From positions 15,193,984 to 15,257,983 of the forward strand of contig NC_092564.1 in NCBI RefSeq assembly GCF_037975245.1: a stretch of DNA of 64,000 nt, read 5' to 3'. The translations under genes were made by a program, and so were the position numbers. Every line of letters starts with the position of its first letter. The first letter of the stretch is position 1. Positions 1-12,600 of the stretch are shown in pieces. Source of the DNA: Apostichopus japonicus. Its lineage: Eukaryota; Echinodermata; Holothuroidea; Aspidochirotida; Stichopodidae. The notes beneath the pieces are model-generated. The model was not told the DNA's origin. It did not search any database and was given only the letters and a program-made list of their open reading frames with translations.

Positions 1-1104
1 ACCCATCCAGTTGGAATTTCAGCCACTACACCCCCCCCCCCCCCCAATCATCAGGCCTTAGCTACGTCCCTGCCCTAAATATGACATGAAATAGACCATT
101 TCACATCTAAAATTTTGCTTTTATGGCGATCACAGCAGATCGAAACCAATGGGAGCAGCCTTCAAAGACACCAGGGCCACCCCCTCCTTTTTTCAAAATT
201 CTGAATATACTTCTGACATGAGCTGGTTAACAAGGCGGTGTATTAGAGATTTGTACTTATCGATTGCCAAAATTGGACTTTTCATCTGGAAAACTGGTTT
301 TTGTGAAGTCCCCATTTGGAAATTTTGAATTTATGTACCGCCACGCTTTCTTACACCTATACGATCATAACGATATTCAACACTATTTCCCAGGATTTTA
401 ACAAATCTGAGTGGTCCTCAAAAGTGGGATTACAGCGGATCAGAACAGTTGTGGAGTGACCTATAACAGTTTACCAGTGTACCCTTAGGTCAGAAGTATT
501 TAAGTGAATAGAACTGAGCGTTAGTGAAATTGAATGGTCCCTACTCACTTTCATTCCATCCATAAAGGCATGACAAGGCCTACCACTGGACAAGACCTGA
601 CTTGTATGCCACTGATTTGTCAATAATGATAGCTGCAAGAGTATGTACAGTGTATGCTGTGGACAGAACCCTTGAAACAATGGAGGAGGGGGAGGGGGTG
701 GTTGGACTGCATGTTTTAATCGCCTGCATCTCCCTCTACTTTTCACAGGTGGAAATCATATGGTTAAGGGATAAACAGTCAAGAATAAAAACAAGACAAG
801 ACTGGTTTATATTTAACAGTGGTGATTTGTTAGGTTTATTTCAATCCAGAATTGTGAATGAGCTCTATTACGGTAATCCTTGAAGCAACAGAGATAACAG
901 TCCAGATTATTCACTTTTAATGCGATGTTATATCACTTTAAATGTAAAGAAATTGATATCATGACTTTGTGAATTAGAGGAATTATGCATTTCATAATAA
1001 GCTTCAACTTTTTGGACTACATAGTTATAAAAAATTTAATTAAAAAAATTTAAATAATTATACTTCATAGGATGACTTAAGACCCAAAATTTACTTTTGA
1101 TATG
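1..1104. other. Intergenic sequence, no gene recognised
   Basis: Only short ORFs without family features occur here. A poly-C run lies near 31-45. I see no exon with convincing splice sites and no RNA gene. Confidence 0.5.
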
Positions 1105-1112
1105 TTGTAGAC
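1105..1112. repeat. Target-site duplication of the hAT MITE (left copy)
   Basis: TTGTAGAC here is repeated exactly at 1461-1468, directly outside the terminal inverted repeats. Confidence 0.88.
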
Positions 1113-1460
1113 CAGGGTTGTCCAACCTTTTGCAGAGGAGGGCGACATGGAATGATTATGATGAAGGAGGGGGCCCCATGAACCCTACGCTCGATTTTTC
1201 GATTTTTTGCCCGAAGCCCAAGGCAACAAAATGTGAGCACTGCGCGCGGAGCGCACTGATTTAATTTCCTTGTTTTTTGTTTTCCTGATTTAATTTCCTT
1301 TTTGGACCCAGAAGGTTCGAATGATTGATTATATAGCTTAAAATTGTTATCAATGAATCTGCTCACTAAAATTTCGCACCGTAGAGCATCTCTGGCGGGC
1401 CGGACGCAACCCTGCGGCGGGCCGGACTGTGGCCCGCGGGCCGTAGGTTGGACAACCCTG
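1113..1460. mobile_element. hAT-type MITE (non-autonomous DNA transposon)
   Basis: The element is 348 bp. Its ends are inverted copies of CAGGGTTGTCCAACC: one starts at 1113 and its reverse complement ends at 1460. It is flanked by an exact 8-bp target-site duplication TTGTAGAC (1105-1112 and 1461-1468). An 8-bp duplication with CAGGG-type ends is the signature of the hAT superfamily. The interior has a GC-rich right part (GGCCCGCGGGCC) and no transposase, so it must have been moved in trans. The 126-codon minus-strand ORF that spans it is a by-product. Strand is undefined. Confidence 0.9.
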
Positions 1461-1468
1461 TTGTAGAC

Positions 1469-2210
1469 CATTCAAAACCACTGCTATCGATGTGGGTTGT
1501 ATTTCTATAACATCTTTAAGTCTTGAAAATGACCCTTAACACAATTGAGGCCAACTCCAATATACAGGCCACTTGAGGCTGGTGCCTTGTGCTCTGACTC
1601 AGGTGCAGTTACCCGCTATCTGACCTAGAAATGTAACTTGTGTGCTGACTTGGAGACTGAGGCAAGCTACCTTAAGTCACAGAGATAGTCACTTGGATAG
1701 TCTAATTGCTATCGTACCACACGATTCATGAAACAGACTTCTTTGAACATGGAGATAAACACAATGCTTTGTATTTGTCATGTGTTAATTTATCCCCACA
1801 GACTTTAAATATTACATCTTTGTAACTGATTTTATGTGTTCTTTGTCCTAAGATGTAAAGTGTATTTACCAGAAGGCACAATTTATAAACTATATGGAGA
1901 TGCATCTGGAATCTATATTGTCCTAATGTAATCATCAAGACTTAATACAATGTAAACTTCAATTATTGCAGCAGCTGAATTATTGGTTATTATTGGTCTT
2001 AACAACCTAATCAGGAAAGAAATTGTCATGGCAACTGAAGTCAAATTATTTGTGCATAACCCTTAGACTTCTTCACAAGGAATACATAGAGTAGATAACA
2101 GAATCATGTTATTAAATTTGTACTGTGTTACGTTGCATAGCATCTTGCAATTATAGAACAAAAGTCTCCACAAATTAAATTGAAAACTGCGGTTACTCCG
2201 TTATTCAATA
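1469..2210. other. Intergenic, downstream flank of MTPAP
   Basis: No exon, RNA gene or repeat is recognisable. MTPAP is transcribed toward this stretch from the right. Confidence 0.4.
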
Positions 2211-2211
2211 A

Positions 2212-2217
2212 TTTATT
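2212..2217 (-). terminator. Candidate MTPAP polyadenylation signal
   Basis: The minus strand reads AATAAA here, about 330 bp downstream of the MTPAP stop codon. It is the first canonical hexamer I noticed after the stop. The site is inferred from position and motif only. Confidence 0.4.
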
Positions 2218-2358
2218 ACTGTTCGTCTATTAGCGTGTTTGAGTGTGTCTGTATATATCCAACACATTGTGCCACACTCAGATATACAGAATAAATTATC
2301 CAGCCAGAAGGAATAAGTTTAAGAATAAGAATATTTATCTGTAAAGGACACAGAAGTC

Positions 2359-2556
2359 TTAGCATGGGGTTTGGGCATCATGATGGAGATGGCTAAATCT
2401 CTGCAACATATCCTCTATTATCCTCATCTTACTTCTTGGTTCATCAGAGGGGCGATACCTCCACATTTGTCGCTGCTTCTGCCTCAAAAAGTGGGGCTTG
2501 ATTTTCAACCCACGGATATATAAGCTGACTGAAACAAACTTGTTCAGCTGCTTATA
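2359..2556 (-). other. Coding-looking frame in the MTPAP 3' UTR, unexplained
   Basis: In the frame shifted relative to the MTPAP stop (2544-2546), the minus strand stays open to a TAA at 2359-2361, about 65 codons. The content is basic and protein-like, for example PHFLRQKQRQMWRYRPSDEP followed by KMRIIEDMLQRF. It has no ATG of its own at the beginning. Possible acceptors are AAAG/G (intron ending near 2557) or GCAG/CTG (exon from 2547). It could be an alternative MTPAP terminus, a decayed longer C-terminus after a frameshift, or chance. I do not recognise the sequence. Confidence 0.25.
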
Positions 2557-5500
2557 CCTTTAAGGATATTAGTTAATCTATTTCCTAATCCCATCGACTT
2601 GTTTGATCCTCTCTCCATATGACTTGGCAGTAGGAACATCAATGGTAATCCCCATGGGGTATTTCCGTCATCGGATTTCTGAAACGCGGGATCCTCCATC
2701 ATTTTCAAGGCATCTTTGGCATGCGTCTGCATCAGTGTTAACAGTTTGTGGGAGACATTTTTACTGGTGTTTAAGTCTGTTTCGAGTGGGTTCTCAATAT
2801 GAAGTGGGACGTTCTCATCTATGTTAGGGAAAGGTTCCCCTCTCCTGACTGAAACACCTTGTCTTTGAAAACTGAAACTGCATAGAAACTGGAAGAACTC
2901 CCGAAGTAATTGCTCTGTTGGAAAGAAAGAAATACTGTTAGTCCTGATAATTCTCTTCCATAACTTTACAAAAGAGGAGTGTGTAACACCTAGAGGATAG
3001 AAAGTAGATTTGCTGTGATTTTCTGTTACAATTTGTGAAAGTATAAGAATATTGTACACAAAAAAAGTGACAACTAAATTCTCTATAAGGTTAGGAAGAG
3101 CAAATACTTTTGTTGAGAATGGGATTCTAACCAGTGATATTATTAGCATTAGTAATGTACTTACTTAGTATTTTCCTTACCTTAACCATTTCTTCGTTTT
3201 AGACAGAGCTCATCAGAAAGCAGAAAATAATGTTAAATGATTTGAGATGCTCTCTTGACAACATAATTTTATGAATTATGAAAGCCCACACATGGACATC
3301 ATTTGAAAATAGGTTTATATTTACACACAATGTAAACTCTTGTATATAGACATAGCACAATTGTAGCAAAGGTTTTTCTATGGTGGTAGTGGGTGGAGGG
3401 GAGTTGGAAGAGGAGGGAGATGAGGGAAGCTGCTGTTTATTTGTCTAAACAATGAATGTTAATTGTGCAATGAAGCAGAATTGGCATCACAATAATTATA
3501 TTTTATGGTGCCATTAACTGGAAACAGACAACCTTACCTAGGTTTTCTTCATTAGCAGATGGAGGTACCTTGTTGAGGTCACTGACCAAAGTGCAGCCCA
3601 TCCCACTCATAGGTTCACTCTCTGTATCTTCTGTAAGAGACAAATTTCACAGATGAATGTATGAACAATGTTAAAACAGATGTCTGTGCTAGCAATCTGA
3701 GTGAATAGTGAATACACCATAGCCCAAACTATAAGTATAGTTTGTTACAAATGATATCAGACCACAGCTCACAAACTCCATCAACAATTAAAGTCTGTAG
3801 CAATTCAAAAGAAAACTAAGCACACATCCTCAACCAACAACCATAACATAACAGATTTACTCTCAGCATCAGGACTAAAGTGAGTTGTTACTCTATTGTA
3901 TGTTAATGCTAATTATCTGTAATATGTATCACTCCATAGCTTTATTTCTGTACAGAATAAATAATGGGCACAGATACAGGGTTTTTAATTGTTCTGAACA
4001 TGAACTATTCCAATATCGCATTAATTTCCAAAGATCAATAAAAATCATCCTTCTTTGTCGACTTTAAGTGCATCAATGTGATCACGCTGTGACCTCTATG
4101 CAGAACATGACCTAGAAAAAAACCAGCAACACGTCTTTACATTTGAATATTCTCTGTTACTCTATCTTCAGCAGCATAGCTTACAGGGGGAGGCACTGGT
4201 GGAGGTGAGGGATGGGGAGGGGGGCATGGGTAGGTGGTATTACAAACAAATTATGCGATAGTGTTGGTATCAAAATTTGCAAATGCCACTCTGTGTTTTG
4301 GTCTGTGTTGTGTGTTTTGGTTTCCTTCAAGTTATCAGCATAGCATGCACACACAATAGGCATTCCAGAAAATGTCTTTACTTTGTTAAAATTACATGCC
4401 TTTGTTCTTGTCTCATGGTCATGACACATACTTATTTGGAGAGGACAGTCCACCAAGTTACAAAATATGGAGGACATTATATATTCTTATGTGTATGCCT
4501 CATACTCACTAGACATAGTAGATGCAGAGTCTACATCTGGCACTCAAATACATACTAAACATAAGGAGAATTAATACTTCTCATGGTCTAGTCTGTTACT
4601 CGCTATGCACAACTTATATATGGAGGACAGTAACAATTGCTGATCTCACAATAACACTCAAAACAATCCAAAATAAAGATATTCATACTTTCCATGGTTC
4701 AGTTATTTACTAGCACAAATTCTGGAAGCAAAAGGAGGTCTTCTACTGGCAAGATGAATTATATTAATGTTCCACTTTTCCACTTCAATTTTTAACACAG
4801 CGCCAATTATGTATACGTAAGGGTCATTACAATGAGCATGCTGGAGTGAACTTCTTTGGTTATTCATTTCGCTTTTAATATATGTAATAAAACTAACCTG
4901 CTAGCCTGCTGAGTTGGTTCATTGTCACAACAACTGGGGGAGACCTTGTTTGAAGAAAGTAAAGTACCAGTAAAGTAAGAGGAAAATTTGTGATCCAGTA
5001 ACCAGGATTGACCGATGTGATGCCATGGAAACGAGCCCAGTACCTCACCAAGAAAATCAAAGGTCGCACCCTAGGATCCAGCTGACCATAGATGTAAAGC
5101 AATTCACTACTTTTGAGAGCAAGACTGAAAGAGAAGGGGAAAAAGTAAAATTAAAGTTAAATATCTCACGTTAACCACTTACAAATATTCCAGTCATATC
5201 CAATTCCAAAGATATGGGAGTAATTGAACAATGACACACAACTCAAGAATGACCTATTATCAAAACAATGACTTTGCGGTCACTCAAAACAATAGGAACT
5301 TCACATGTTTTCTACTCCACATTGGTGTTTCTTTAGCGAATGACACAACACTTGAATTAGAATTTTCTGCCAACAGGAGTTGACAACTGAGGCTTCAGCA
5401 TAGATAGTCACAGAGATAAGCTTTCTAACTGCATTGCATTCTGCAGTTGTGCCGACCTTTCACAGGCTGAGCAGTCGTAGGTGTCCCATCTAAGGTACAC

Positions 5501-8500
5501 AATAGTTCAAAATAACTTGTGAATTTCGCTGACGCCGACTCTTACCACACATAACTAAATGAGAATGATGTACCTATTGTCACCCGTTAGGTCACATGAC
5601 AGACCGGTAGCCCGATGCTTGAACTTGACAAGCGGACAGGTAGCATTAAGTATCCGAATGACGTATCCACAATGGGGGACATGATTCCTGAGAAATGAAG
5701 CAAGAGTCGATAGTGTGGTCTGAGCAGCAACTCTCTCCGAATGGGCAGCAAGTCGGTCATAGGTCAGCTTATATCCTGCCTTACCCTAAAAATGAAGAAT
5801 AAGGATGTATATAACATACAACTAGGTTACAAACATTGAGACATGTAAAGTATTGTTAAGAATGCTGAACCTAGTTGAGATGGACACTTTTGTAGAATGA
5901 AGAGGTGGGTTGACTGCATGTGACAGATCACTGTGTGAGGTCAGTGTTAAACTGTCACCAGTACACCCTGAGAATATTGATCTATTGAAGGCCATGCAGT
6001 AGTGCTACACTTCAATGTCACTTTCATCTGTCCAAATATGCATAGCATTACTACAGGCTGGTATGGTGGGCTTACAGTTATGATACCATTAAGCCTCATA
6101 TGCCCAAACACACCCCTCATACTGTACAGTGAACACACACAATGAGCAACCTGCACATAGGCTGTTTGGATATTGTCAAACAGACCAATACATTTGTGAC
6201 TCCACTTGTAATACACATGTGTGAACTGTTTAGTACTACAAAAATAGCAGCTGCTGTTCCCTAGAGATACTTTGCAGAATCATTCATGAGACTACTGTAC
6301 AACCTTTTACCAAGTATCTTATCCTGAAAATGAAAACCATGAATACATTGAATACTGTAGAATTATCCAAATTACAGTCAATTACTTTAATTTTTGGACA
6401 CTAACTGTACGCTTCACATCATATCTATATGCAAAACCTGAAACAGTATGGTCATGAACAAACCATTCTCTGAAAAAAAACATTCAAAAAACTTGTTATG
6501 AGAATGTTACAAACTTCAACAATATGGTACATTTTCAAATATCACCTATATCAAAATAATTAACTACCCAAACTAGGCAATGAACAATTTCCAGATATAT
6601 CATTTTGTTTGACAGTTCTATGTATCAAAAAATAGCAGATACATCTTTGCATTTGTGTAGTAAAATATGTGTTTTGTCATTCGCTTAGCATTTTGATGTG
6701 GAATATTGCCTTGAATATTATCATGACAGTGCACCACATAGCCACAGTATTATTTCTCACCTGAGATATGGGTACCATACCCGCCTCTGTGCCTCTATCC
6801 AGGTACATGTCTATGTCGCAACTTCTTTTTCCAAATGTGTTTACGGTGGAACCGAAGGGGTACAAGGTGCAATTTGGGAGGATGTTTCTGAATGCCTCTT
6901 CCATGAGGGAACAGACGAGGAACCTCAGTCGAATCTCTGGTTCCCTCAGCTGCTCATGCTGCGTGAGGTTATCTATCTGATCTGATACCTGAGGAACAAA
7001 TATCGCAAAAATAAGGTTTAACCTTTTTGTCATTAATTCAGGGGTATTCTGCTAGACTTCACAATGTTCTTTCCTTTATACCATAATCATTGATAAGTAC
7101 ACACTCACTAGCAACAAATATTGAAAAAAAAACATAAAAAATAAAACAGATAAAGAAAGCATTGTGTATGCTCTTGTGAAGTAAATGATGGAATTTCCAA
7201 GTTTTGCTCAATTGTCCCAAAATGCATACAGTATGCATCATACAGTATACAGTACGTGCAGGGTTTTCACAGAGGATGAAGGTTGAGGATCATCTCTTTG
7301 ACCCACACACCCATCCTTCTCCCCCCCACCTACCATGCCAAAGCGGGAAAAAAGGAACTCCCAAATCAAGATGTCACAGAGGAGAAGAGGCACTTACAGA
7401 ATGACATTGGTTGAGTTTGTTCATCAAGACGCTGTTACTATTTTCCTTATTCAGAATTGTCTTTGGTTCTTTTGACTTTTGTTTCTCTGGTTTTGAAAAT
7501 GTTAGAAATCTTGAATGAACGAATCTTGATTTTTTTCCACCAGTTTTTGTTTCCAGTTCCTTTGTATGCTGTAACAAGTATTCCAGAGATGCTGTCGATT
7601 CAAACTCCACCACAGCATACCGGCCCTTCAGATGGAAAAAAAATGTGAAATTGCTGATGAGTACTTGAAGGAACTATGTGGTATCCATTTAAAACACTTA
7701 CAGTTTTCATGATGATGAATGCAAATGGCAAGTACTTAAAAGAATATAATTACACAAATCAATAGTGCACTTCTATTTGATACAGTAAATGAAACATGTT
7801 TTAAACTACATCAATCATTGACTGTTTGCAATACAAAAGAGCAGAGTAGTTATAAACACCTGTGATCCAAAACAAACACAAGATGGGTAATATTAAACAA
7901 ACTAGAAATGAACACTAGAAATGTACAGTTATTTCAAGAACAACAGAACACTGTATTATTAACAACTGATTAATCAGAAAAATCACAAAGGTCCAAGAAT
8001 CAGATGTTAGAATTGCAAAACTTACCTCTTGAAAGTAGCTAATGTGATGAGAAATTTTGCCATGACTTGTACAATACTGTAAGAGCTTCTTGATGGGAGT
8101 TCTGTCGCAGAGTCTCACTAGGATGCTATTATTTGCCTGGATTTTCCTCATCTCCATGAAACTCCAAAATGGTAGGGCATTCTTCTTTTCATTTACCTCT
8201 GAACAAGTGCACATTGTAAGACAGGAAAAAATAACACATGAGGTCTAACAGTATTTACAGTATACATGTATTTACTTTATGTTTTAAAACTTTGATATGG
8301 CAATGGAAAAGAAAATAACACATTTCAAAATATGTATTTATTTGTTTATTAAAACTCCAAAATGGGGGTTAATTTCCACACAAACGAACTGATGATCGAC
8401 AACTGCAGCACTGTCATTCCTGACAGAAGTGAAGCAAGGTTCGCCTACAGTAGATACCTGATCAGCAATTAGTTCAAGATTTCTATTTCATCATCTTCAG

Positions 8501-8794
8501 AGGCCTCTGTAGAAGATCCTGCTAGGATCGAAACTTCAGGCCCACTAAGTTATAACTAACTTAGGCTACGTCTAGCCTAACGTTAATCTAAGTCGCACGA
8601 CGACCGAAATTGTGAGATAACCATCACGGTAGGAAAACCAACAAATAGAAAACATTACCTTTTTGTAATACACCAGATACTGTGGATTTACATTTTGAAA
8701 GGTTCCTGACATTTAATTTGAAAGGAAAGGGAATCATAAATTTATGAGAGTGTCTTTGAGCTCGAAAGCAAAATTCAACCAAGGGCGCAGCCAT
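2544..8794 (-). CDS. MTPAP: Mitochondrial poly(A) RNA polymerase (MTPAP), 8 exons, 555 aa
   Basis: Non-canonical polymerase that adds poly(A) tails to mitochondrial mRNAs in the matrix. Exons in transcript order: 8659-8794, 8026-8198, 7398-7625, 6761-6988, 5574-5785, 4898-5124, 3538-3630, 2544-2914. All have GT/AG borders and matching phases and sum to 1,668 nt. The N-terminus ([19 protein letters not shown]) is basic, without acidic residues before position 7, as expected of a mitochondrial presequence. Exon 3 carries the small RNA-binding-like domain ([10 protein letters not shown]). Exon 4 holds the nucleotidyltransferase core: [10 protein letters not shown], then CDIDMYLD with catalytic Asp237 and Asp239. 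The third Asp is D320 in SCDLTGDNR (exon 5). Exon 6 ([32 protein letters not shown]) is the PAP-associated central domain and matches human MTPAP closely. The family runs about 580 aa, so the gene looks complete. It lies head to head with AOX. Confidence 0.94.
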
Positions 8795-9652
8795 CTTACC
8801 AAAGTGAAATCAAACGCAACTTGGGCACAATATTCATCACAGGATTCGACCTAGCGTTTCTGATTTAGTTTGTATGCACAATTTCATCTTCACACGGTCT
8901 CTCACAAACTTCGAGGCGCAATTAGTAGTGATACTTTGCATGATTTATGTATAAAAATTCATAAAACAATGGACTCACATTAACATTTAGGTCTGCACCC
9001 AGGAGCCGACGTAAGAATAAACTTATTCCAGCATTCCGTACATTTAGCGTATTTTAAAGATATCTTGAAAATCACTCTAGCTGTATGTTATCAAAACATT
9101 GATGCAGAAGAATCCTCGGGAGGATTAGTTGCTCTCTCTTTGGGTCTCCGTACCAGAACAGAGATAACTGGTCAAACTGAAAGCTAGAGATAACTGAATA
9201 TGTAGTCAATCCACGTTAAGTTTTATCTGGCCAAATATGAATGCCATAACATTTAACCAGATAAAATTTTAAATGGGCCATATAATACATCATTTTATAT
9301 CAAGTTTTATCTGCCCAATGTTTTATCTGGCCAGATATAAATTCCAGATCTGGCCAATATTGGTATTCCAGATCTGGATTCTGGCCCAGATCTGGGATTA
9401 CGGTAAGGGCCCCCATTTTACCTTATAAAATAGTACTTAATTTCGAATGGTCTCGTTACTTGGAAAACTCATTTCGTAATATGAAAGAGAGTTGCACTGA
9501 TTTTTCTCTTCCATTCAACAGACGTTTATAATTATAGAAATTACGTCATTTGAAATTTACGCAGAATGTTATTATTGGTAGTGAACTGATACCAGTTCAG
9601 TTGGTATGCTAGGCTACAGAGGAGACATCAGGAGATTTTTAACGACACTAAA
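8795..9652. promoter_or_regulatory. Divergent intergenic region between MTPAP and AOX
   Basis: The two start codons are 858 bp apart and point away from each other, so both 5' UTRs and promoters must lie here unless there are distant non-coding exons. No clear TATA box stands out for either gene. The segment 9210-9400 is unusually rich in repeats of TTTTATCTGGCCA and of palindromic CCAGATCTGG. A promoter role is inferred from layout only. Confidence 0.5.
9215..9400. repeat. Cluster of TATCTGGCCA / CCAGATCTGG direct and inverted motifs
   Basis: TTTTATCTGGCCA occurs near 9220 and again near 9322, with the reverse form CCAGATAAAA near 9260. AGATCTGG palindromes recur near 9346, 9370 and 9389. 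The density suggests a small inverted-repeat element or a palindromic protein-binding cluster. I cannot tell which. Confidence 0.5.
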
Positions 9653-12600
9653 ATGAATATTTTCCGTAATTCACGTGCACTCCTTTACAAGGTTCAACTG
9701 TACAAAACAGGTAATGCGGCATTTTTTTTGTTAGCTATTGAGAGCATTTCGCTTGACATAGTGTTCATGCCTATGTCATAACTAGCATTATTCTATCATA
9801 GGCTACTACTACTAGTAGTAGCCTAAGGCCTAACTTTGACTTGATTTTATGCTTAGCCAGGCTTTATTGTGTTGTTAATTAGCTGCTACATTCAGCCTCA
9901 ACAAAACACCGTTTCAGTGTGACTCCTGACTGCCAGTCTGAAGTGTATTGTAACACCAGTATTGTACATAGCAAGATGTGTTTTAGAATACGATTAGTCT
10001 AGGCTACTTGCAAAATCTATCCCGTATACTAGGCCTAAAAAGTGTGCAGCAAATTCAGTTGATTCAGTAAGTTGACAACAGCCTCACTGACTGGAATATC
10101 AAGAACATTCTTATTTTTTCTTCTCATTACATTGCAATTCTGTCAGGGGGAATTCTACAAATGCATGAACATGTACAATAGTTTATTCTCATGTATTACT
10201 TAGCATACTATATCTAAACAAAAATGATGCAACTCTGTCTGAAAAAGAAATGCTGCAAAGGTAAGTTTATGTTGTCATCGTTTTGCTGGAAAACGATACA
10301 CCACGTTGTTCTCCATTTTTTTCTTTGTTTCTTATTTTCAGTCACATGCAACAATCACTTATACCAGAATTCTACGGTAATTGTTTTATGTTGTTTAATT
10401 TGATTTGATTTTTAAGAGAAGATTGATATACAGCATGCAATTATGTGTAACAAGTTACCTGCTGTACTTAATTAAGCCATCGATTAACTTATTTCAGATA
10501 CCAGAACATTTCCAAAAATAATAGTAGACTTACAATAAGAAAGTTGTTGAATTCTAAGATAAATTTAATTCCACCTGGGAATATTGGGAGGGTGGATTAG
10601 TTTATTGTCATTCTTTTTTAATGTTGTAGGTTTGCTGTAAAATGAAATTCTCCTTTCAAGCTGGTTCCTTGATATCCCAACCAAGACACCACCCCAATTC
10701 CAACACCACCTTAACCTTGTCAACCCCTTTGTGGAAACTCATGTATTGTGTCCTCCAGCACACCTTCTCTTTTATGTGGCAGTTATTTTGTGCTCATAAT
10801 GTTAATGGAACTATTGTTGTCTTGGCTTAAACATGAAACATGTGTTATTCCATTTATGAATTTCTTTTGATTCATGCAACAAAGAGTTACCTGCAGATAA
10901 TTTCCTCCATTTCCTCTTCCTCAAGTTGATGGCCATAATTTCTTCTTTGCACTTTGATAATTCTCCTCTTTACCTTTTTCAGAATGTAAGATGCATATGT
11001 CTTAGTAGAGGTTTGTTGAGCTCAGAGGAGAAAGCTGATAAAACAGATAGAAGTCAACAAGTCCCCACTGCTCCACATTTCAGAACATCAGAGACGAGGA
11101 AAAGCAAGTAAGAAGATATTGGTAATATGTGACCTGGCTTAGTCAATATAAATAATACATATAAATATTAAGGAAATTAGCAAAATACTGATAGCAAAGG
11201 CGGATCTTGGATAGTGTAAATGTTAAATGATGATAAAGAAACCATTTGACTTAAATTGACTTGAACATGCAGATCTAATTTTCAAGTTTTAAATACATAA
11301 GCAACATTAACCAATACCATTGTATATATGTGTATTTAAATACCTCAAGCGGTCCACTTGAATCAAATGTCAGACGTAAACCATTGTTTTAACAGTGGAA
11401 GGTTTTAACACCTTCTTTTGCAATCTTCTTGTAAGGTCTGAGACAGACATTATTCTCAATAATATTTTCAAATGATCAGACTAATGAGAGCTGCTAACCA
11501 GGTATGGACTGTTTTGCACAGACCATGAAGCCTAATAATCTTTGCAGTAAAATTAAATGAATCTCATAAGAGAAGTATCCTGTAATTAATCACCAGTATT
11601 ATATAGTTCATTCTTGAGGTGATAGAGGAATGTTCAGATTTTATATTATTTCTCTACCTCTTTGCTTTTCACTTGATTATTATACCGTTTTATGTTTTTT
11701 TTACAGACAGGAAGGGAATTTTGATAGACAGGATGCCTCCAACGGAAGTTACTCTAAATATTCTCCATATACTTTGCCTCATCCGATATGGTAAGATTTC
11801 AATCCATTTCATGGAATAATTTATCCAGTATCACATAACAAAATATTTTAATACCAAATGAACAAATTGCTATCAAGTGCACAGATATATATAATATTAT
11901 TATTATTATTTATTGAATTTCATATAGCGCAACCCCAACAAAGTTTTCGGTTGCGCTTTACAACAAAATACAAAGAAAGAATAAACCATTCATAAGAAAA
12001 TAAGATATCAAATGGCGTAGAAAAATATACTAGATGAATGTACACAAATATACAATTGTTATGAAAATCAAATAGAAAATAGAAAATGCAAAATGTTATA
12101 TAAAATCTAAAAGAAAATTCAAAAATAAATATAATGAATACAAACATGAAAATTTGAAAAATTAAGTATATAAGTGATTAGCCAGGAAATAAATATGTTT
12201 TGAGTTTTCTTTTAAAAATTGCAAGATTCTCAAATTGTTTGACATGGTTAGGTAATTTGTTCCATATATATAGTTATATATGTAGTTATATATATATATA
12301 TATATATATATCTATAACAAAGATTCAATTGTTCACTTCCTGCTGCAAGAGTGCTAAATACGTAGATGTAGAGCAAATAATATAATATAGTATACCTATA
12401 CTGTAATTTACAGCATGTTGTAACTTGAGTTTCACGCCTCACAGCGATCATGGTATATATCTAACATGACCTTGTTTACAGTGTAGTCGGAGATTGCATG
12501 CAACTTCCATTCAGTATATTTATTTATGACAGCTCTTATCAAACTTATCAGTTTTCTTTCTCTATCATGTGTAAATAACAAAACATGATGTGTAATTTTT

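Noticed and set aside
1091..1471. 126-codon minus-strand ORF
   Set aside because: It coincides with the hAT MITE, includes its inverted ends and has no transposase motif.
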